From: Lacrimispora sphenoides
GTDB lineage: Bacteria > Bacillota > Clostridia > Lachnospirales > Lachnospiraceae
Length of the DNA: 64,000 nucleotides
Direction of reading: 5' to 3'
NCBI RefSeq assembly: GCF_900105215.1
Contig: NZ_FOIP01000001.1
Span: forward strand, 3,536,501-3,600,500
Made by a program: the position numbers and the translations under genes. Below are positions 60,273-64,000 of this stretch, piece by piece (within the stretch, counting starts at the first letter, position 1; each line of letters opens with the position of its first letter). The notes below the pieces were generated by a model. The model worked only from the letters and a program-made list of their open reading frames with translations. It was not told the DNA's origin and made no database searches.

Positions 60273-60947
60273 ATGTTATCACAGGTAAATATAGCCTCCA
60301 TTGCATTCCGGCTTTTTCTGTCCATTATTTTATGTGGGGCAATCGGAATGGAAAGGGGTTTAAGAAACCGACCGGCAGGTTTTATGACTTACCTTCTGGT
60401 GGGGTGCGGCTCAGCCCTAATTATGATTACCAATCAATATATTGCAACAATCTATACCAATGTGGATCCTACACGAATGGCATCCCAGGTGGTGAGCGGA
60501 ATTGGTTTTTTAGGAGCCGGAACCATTATCACCACCGCTAAAAACGAGATCAGGGGCCTGACAACTGCGGCAGGCCTCTGGGCGGCCGCAGCGGTTGGGC
60601 TGGCGGTTGGAATCGGTTTTTACGGCGGAGCCATTATAGGAAGTATTTTTATTATTTTTTCCCTGATGTATTTAAAAAAGATTGACCTTTATATAAAAAC
60701 ACATGCAAAAACCATGGAAATATATCTGGAATACAACGAAGAATTTTCCATGCAGAATCTATCTCTGTATACAGAACAATCCCAGTACGAAATTTTTGAT
60801 ATGGAAGCAGGTAAAATAAAGACCTTAAACGGGGAATTTGGCACCCTGACCTTTGATGTCAATTTCCGCCATAAGGTAAATCATGTAAAGATCATAGAAG
60901 AAATCAGGCAATTGCCTGGTATTCTTTATGTGAGAGAGGTGGCATAA
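60273..60947 (+). CDS. MgtC/SapB family membrane protein
   Basis: About 224 residues from ATG 60273 (TTG at 60261 also possible after GGAGAGGTGAT). Five membrane helices with MgtC motifs: CGAIGMERGLRNRPAGFMTYLLVGCGSAL, DPTRMASQVVSGIGFLGAGTII, and GLTTAAGLWAAAAVGLAVGIGFYGGA. A small C-terminal ACT-like domain (YTEQSQYEIFDMEAGKIKTLNGEFGTLTFDV) follows. MgtC family members inhibit ATP synthase in pathogens or act in magnesium stress; here the role is unknown. Confidence 0.9.
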   Translation: MLSQVNIASIAFRLFLSIILCGAIGMERGLRNRPAGFMTYLLVGCGSALIMITNQYIATIYTNVDPTRMASQVVSGIGFLGAGTIITTAKNEIRGLTTAAGLWAAAAVGLAVGIGFYGGAIIGSIFIIFSLMYLKKIDLYIKTHAKTMEIYLEYNEEFSMQNLSLYTEQSQYEIFDMEAGKIKTLNGEFGTLTFDVNFRHKVNHVKIIEEIRQLPGILYVREVA

Positions 60948-61070
60948 GCGGGTTAAGAATCTTAGAACCGGACTGATACAATATCTTGCAAAATGGAAGG
61001 AATCTGTTATACTGTTTTCCATAGGAAAAACATGAAACCTATGGAAGATTTGTTATTACAGAGAGGAAGA

Positions 61071-61754
61071 ATGACCGTGATAGGGACTATTGTAAATACA
61101 GCTGCGATTCTGACCGGCAGTTTAATCGGCACTTGTGTGAAAAAGGGGATCGAAGAGAAATATCAGGATGCATTATATAATGCCATGGGACTTTCCGCCT
61201 GCGGACTTGGCATTCATGCAGTCGTACAGAATATGCCAAAAAGCAGCTTTCCTGTGCTGTTTATCATCAGCCTTGCAGCAGGCAGCCTCTTTGGAGCCAG
61301 GTTAAATCTGGTGGAGAGGTTTGATCGGGTGGTAGCCCGTTTTTCAAAAGGAGATTTGGGGCAGGGGCTGTCTACGGCCATATTGCTGTTTTGTATCGGA
61401 ACACTTTCAATTTTAGGTCCCATGGAGAGCGCTCTTCATGGAGACAATACTTATCTTTTTACAAATGCAACTTTGGACTTTGTTACCTCTATGGTTCTGG
61501 CATCCACCTATGGGATCGGGATAGCATTGTCCGCTGTGGTTCTGTTTTTGTGGCAGGGAAGCATTTATCTTTTTTCCGGCTGCCTTTCTGTTTTTTTAAC
61601 TCCCGAATTATTAACTGAAATTTCACTTGTAGGCGGTTTTTTAATCTTTAGCTCCGGCCTTTCTATATTAAAAATCAAAGACTGTAAGGCGTTAAATATG
61701 CTTCCTTCATTGCTTGTGCCTGTCTTATGGTTTTTAATAAAAGCCATTCTCTGA
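61071..61754 (+). CDS. DUF554 family membrane protein
   Basis: 227 residues from ATG 61071 behind AGAGGAAGA; the open frame extends upstream to 60993 without a site. Seven membrane helices. MTVIGTIVNTAAILTGSLIGTCVKKGI and FCIGTLSILGPMESALHGDNTYLFTNATLDFVTSMVLASTYGIGIALSA are DUF554 signatures. It may be a small-molecule transporter; function not established. Confidence 0.9.
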   Translation: MTVIGTIVNTAAILTGSLIGTCVKKGIEEKYQDALYNAMGLSACGLGIHAVVQNMPKSSFPVLFIISLAAGSLFGARLNLVERFDRVVARFSKGDLGQGLSTAILLFCIGTLSILGPMESALHGDNTYLFTNATLDFVTSMVLASTYGIGIALSAVVLFLWQGSIYLFSGCLSVFLTPELLTEISLVGGFLIFSSGLSILKIKDCKALNMLPSLLVPVLWFLIKAIL

Positions 61755-61789
61755 TGGAAAATGGCTCTAAGTCAGCCGAAAGGAAATTG

Positions 61790-61818
61790 TTGACAAGCCG
61801 GTAAAATAAGTGTATCTT
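61790..61818 (+). promoter_or_regulatory. Promoter of aroE
   Basis: TTGACA at 61790-61795 and TATCTT at 61813-61818 are 17 bases apart. Transcription would start near 61825, 60 bases before aroE. Confidence 0.65.
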
Positions 61819-61886
61819 ATCGTTAATACAGACATACCTTTACACCCGGTAAAGATGGGCAATAGAGTGAGAAGGAGAAAAGAACG

Positions 61887-62756
61887 ATGGAAAAGAGAAT
61901 TTCGGGAAAAACAGGTTTGTTAGGTTTGATTGGTTCGCCGGTGGGACATTCCGGTTCACCGGCTATGTATAATTACTGCTTTGAGAAGCTTGGGCTGGAT
62001 TACGCATATCTTGCCTTTGATATCAAGGTAGAAGAAGTTGAGAAGGCGATCGAAGCCATAAAAACATTCCGCATGAGGGGCTGTAACGTGACCATGCCCT
62101 GTAAAAATGAAGCTGTGAAATACATGGATGAGCTATCGCCCGCCGCCCGCATTATAGGCGCGGTCAATACCATAGTAAATGAAGATGGAAGGCTGACCGG
62201 ACATATTACAGATGGCCAGGGTTTTGTAGATAATCTCCGGGATCACGGAGTAGAAATTGCTGGCAAGAAGATCATTGTCTGCGGCGGAGGCGGAGCGGCT
62301 GCTGCAATCCAGGTGCAGTGCGCCTTAGAGGGAGCAAGGGAAATTTCTGTTTTTAACATCAAGGATGCATTCTTTGAAAGAACCCTTCAGACTGCCGAAA
62401 AGATCAGGCAGGAAAAGCCGGAATGCGTAGTAAATGTATATGACATTGCGGATAATGAAAAGATGAGGGAAGAGATCGCTTCCAGTGATATTTTAGCGAA
62501 TGCCACCATTGTTGGGATGAAGCCAATGGATCAGGAGAGCGTTGTAAAGGATGTGACCATGTTCCGCCCTGGCTTAGTCGTGGTTGATGCGGTTTACAAT
62601 CCAAAGGAAACGAAGATGTTAAGAGAGGCAAAGGCTGCCGGCTGCACATGCATTGACGGACAGGGTATGCTTGTATGGCAGGGGGCTGAGGCTTTTAAAC
62701 TCTATACAGGCCAGGAGATGCCTGTACAGGAAGTGAAGGAACTGTTTTTTAGTTAA
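61887..62756 (+). CDS. aroE: Shikimate dehydrogenase
   Basis: 289 residues, the full length of AroE. Substrate-binding block GLIGSPVGHSGSPAMYNYCFEKLGLDYAYLAFDI, catalytic lysine region CNVTMPCKNEAVKYMDELSPAA, NAD(P)-binding glycine loop CGGGGAAAAIQVQCALEGA, and the closing GQGMLVWQGAEAFKLYTGQE. The substitution MPCKNEAV for the usual MPHKxxV suggests a quinate/shikimate-type paralogue is possible. It reduces 3-dehydroshikimate in aromatic amino-acid synthesis. Standing alone, with terminator. Confidence 0.92.
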   Translation: MEKRISGKTGLLGLIGSPVGHSGSPAMYNYCFEKLGLDYAYLAFDIKVEEVEKAIEAIKTFRMRGCNVTMPCKNEAVKYMDELSPAARIIGAVNTIVNEDGRLTGHITDGQGFVDNLRDHGVEIAGKKIIVCGGGGAAAAIQVQCALEGAREISVFNIKDAFFERTLQTAEKIRQEKPECVVNVYDIADNEKMREEIASSDILANATIVGMKPMDQESVVKDVTMFRPGLVVVDAVYNPKETKMLREAKAAGCTCIDGQGMLVWQGAEAFKLYTGQEMPVQEVKELFFS

Positions 62757-62800
62757 AGAGTTAGTACCGTTTACAGCATGAGAAAAAGTAGAAGTATAAG

Positions 62801-62843
62801 AAAGGTTCAAAGAATCGGTTGCGGTTCTTTGGACCTTTTTTGC
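62801..62843 (+). terminator. Intrinsic terminator after aroE
   Basis: AAAGGTTCAAAGAA (62801-62814) pairs with TTCTTTGGACCTTTTTT (62825-62841), with one mismatch. Confidence 0.85.
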
Positions 62844-62851
62844 GAGGGGTA

Positions 62852-62878
62852 TTGCTTATTATTTGTTTGTGCTATAAT
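62852..62878 (+). promoter_or_regulatory. Promoter, twin of that at 58800
   Basis: TTGCTT (62852-62857) and TATAAT (62873-62878) are 15 bases apart. The block from TTGCTTATTATTT to TATAATxTAAT is almost identical to that at 58800-58831. It lies 280 bases before the surface-protein gene at 63161. Between 62880 and 63160 I see only AT-rich sequence, with no strong hairpin. Confidence 0.55.
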
Positions 62879-63160
62879 ATAATCGGCCTTCAATTCAGAC
62901 ATTGAATGGTATAACGATCTAAGAAATATTAAATAAGAAAAGATGATGAAAATATAAAAATCGTAAAATTCTGTAATAAATAAAAACAGAAAAATGAAGA
63001 TATTGCCAAAAACCTTAAGATGATTTATTTTTACGCCGGTCCATAAATGTTATACTTTTTATATAACGAAACGCCATAATTCCGCTGTTTTATAGAAAGT
63101 GCTTATGGGTTCAAAATGAACGGATATGGGCGTAAAAAAAATTAAGGGGGATCTTTTCTT

Positions 63161-64000
63161 ATGCTTAAAAGCAGCAGGCTTTTCAAAAGAAAAGCGGCTG
63201 GCATGATGGCAGCAGTGATGATGATCGGCATCTTGCCCGTGAACATGATCGGATTTGCTGATGTACTGGAAATGTCGCCGGACAGCTATGAAGACTCGGA
63301 TGAACACAAGGCGACAAGGTCCAATGCCAGCTATGCCACTGCATCCAATGCGCAGAAAACACAGGAACTGCAGGAAGAGGGAACTGTGTATTACGTGGAT
63401 GCCAAAAACGGCAATGACAGTGGAGACGGAAAAACAGAAGAGACTGCGTGGAAGACCTTTGACAGGGTCAATTCCAAAACCTTTCTACCCGGTGACAAGA
63501 TACTGCTAAAAGCAGACTGCATCTGGAATCAGGCGCTGAATCCCAAAGGCAGCGGCAGAGAGGGAGCGCCCATCATCATTGATACATATGGAGAAGGCAG
63601 CCGCCCTTTGATTAACGGCAATGGTACCTCCGGGCCTTCCATTACCGGCGCGGTGACGATTTACAACGAAGAGTACTGGGAAATTTATAACCTGGAAGTG
63701 ACGAATCTGGAAGATACGGATAAGATGGGGGAAGCCATGGACAGCGGTACCAGTGAACGTGCCGGGATCCTGATCTATTCTTCCAATCAGAAAAAGATAT
63801 ACAAACACATTACTGTGAAGAATTGTTATGTACACGATGTCAACTCCAACTTCAAGGGCGGAAAAACATCCGGCGGAATTATCGTTATGGGCCATTACCT
63901 GGACAAAGACGGAAACAGGGTCACCATTGATGACAGCGGCAATCTGACCGCCAAAGCCATGGGGCGGGCAGCTTTTGAGGATGTGATCATTGAGGGGAAT
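63161..64000 (+). CDS. Secreted beta-helix-type surface protein (partial)
   Basis: Open from ATG 63161 (behind AAGGGGGATC) to the window end: 280 residues, C-terminus missing. A signal peptide is likely (basic start, hydrophobic MMAAVMMIGILPVNMIGFA). A low-complexity SNASYATASNA linker follows, then a right-handed beta-helix beginning VYYVDAKNGNDSGDGKTEETAWKTFDRVN, the common opening of pectate-lyase-like and DUF1565 proteins. IYNLEVTN and HITVKNCYVHDVN are helix-coil repeats. It is probably a polysaccharide lyase or surface adhesin. Confidence 0.85.
   Translation, partial: MLKSSRLFKRKAAGMMAAVMMIGILPVNMIGFADVLEMSPDSYEDSDEHKATRSNASYATASNAQKTQELQEEGTVYYVDAKNGNDSGDGKTEETAWKTFDRVNSKTFLPGDKILLKADCIWNQALNPKGSGREGAPIIIDTYGEGSRPLINGNGTSGPSITGAVTIYNEEYWEIYNLEVTNLEDTDKMGEAMDSGTSERAGILIYSSNQKKIYKHITVKNCYVHDVNSNFKGGKTSGGIIVMGHYLDKDGNRVTIDDSGNLTAKAMGRAAFEDVIIEGN

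Noticed and set aside
1..64000. CRISPR arrays, tRNA or rRNA genes, insertion sequences, prophage
   Set aside because: No regularly spaced repeats, no cloverleaf with CCA end, no rRNA blocks, no transposase or integrase frames were seen on reading. A tRNA model search could still find one.

Overview
The window looks like a low-GC, spore-forming anaerobic Firmicute of the Lachnospiraceae (Lacrimispora / Clostridium sphenoides-like). The grounds are AGGAGG ribosome-binding sites almost everywhere, frequent TTG and GTG starts, a T-box leader, ykkC-class riboswitches, BceRS/BceAB-type genes, and an Ech-type [NiFe] hydrogenase with its own hyp set. This placement is inference from gene content. No rRNA, tRNA, CRISPR array, insertion sequence or prophage was recognised.

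Positions 1 to about 30 kb are an accessory patchwork of small, mostly single-gene units. They include two ykkC/guanidine-I type riboswitches (about 0.9 and 7.25 kb) in front of a pyridoxamine-phosphate-oxidase-like gene and a DUF6506 gene. There is also an AraC-VOC-DUF5131 operon, a CofE-like ligase, methyltransferases, GNAT and VOC proteins, a flavin amine oxidase and a WYL regulator. A Bce-like two-component system (8.3-10 kb) is separated from its probable FtsX-type ABC transporter (12.4-15.2 kb) by a VOC gene, a stand-alone GT51 glycosyltransferase and a TraX-family membrane protein. Decay is visible: a GNAT pseudogene at 22.0-22.4 kb and a deletion junction at about 23.1 kb joining the front of an Asp/Glu racemase to the back of a GNAT gene. 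A DUF4358-MBOAT-DHHW module (25.0-28.1 kb) is a probable exported-polysaccharide O-acylation unit.

Positions 28-35 kb hold housekeeping and stress genes: 3-methyladenine glycosylase, CoA-type NUDIX hydrolase with a non-ATG start, MsrAB, beta-carbonic anhydrase, HsmA-like protein and a Gfo/Idh/MocA oxidoreductase. They end with an AlaA-like alanine aminotransferase behind a T-box whose specifier appears to be GCA (Ala).

Positions 35.2-42.7 kb, on the minus strand, form the most striking unit: response regulator, histidine kinase, amino-acid adenylation enzyme, PLP ornithine/DAP-type decarboxylase, acyl carrier protein, MBOAT and SGNH protein, tightly packed or overlapping. The layout parallels dltABCD, but a decarboxylase is inserted and a dedicated two-component system sits in front. 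The decarboxylase suggests that the residue transferred to the cell surface is not D-alanine.

Positions 45.5-56.4 kb hold a complete echABCDEF-hypABFCDE operon for a membrane-bound, ferredoxin-linked, proton-reducing hydrogenase and its NiFe(CN)2CO assembly factors. The large subunit already ends at its nickel-binding motif, which fits the absence of a maturation protease. The window closes with a cell-wall amidase, an aromatic-acid exporter-like protein, a DUF1456 protein, a KOW/CarD-like gene behind an attenuator-like leader, an RNHCP zinc protein, MgtC and DUF554 membrane proteins, shikimate dehydrogenase, and the first 280 codons of a secreted beta-helix-type surface protein running off the right edge.
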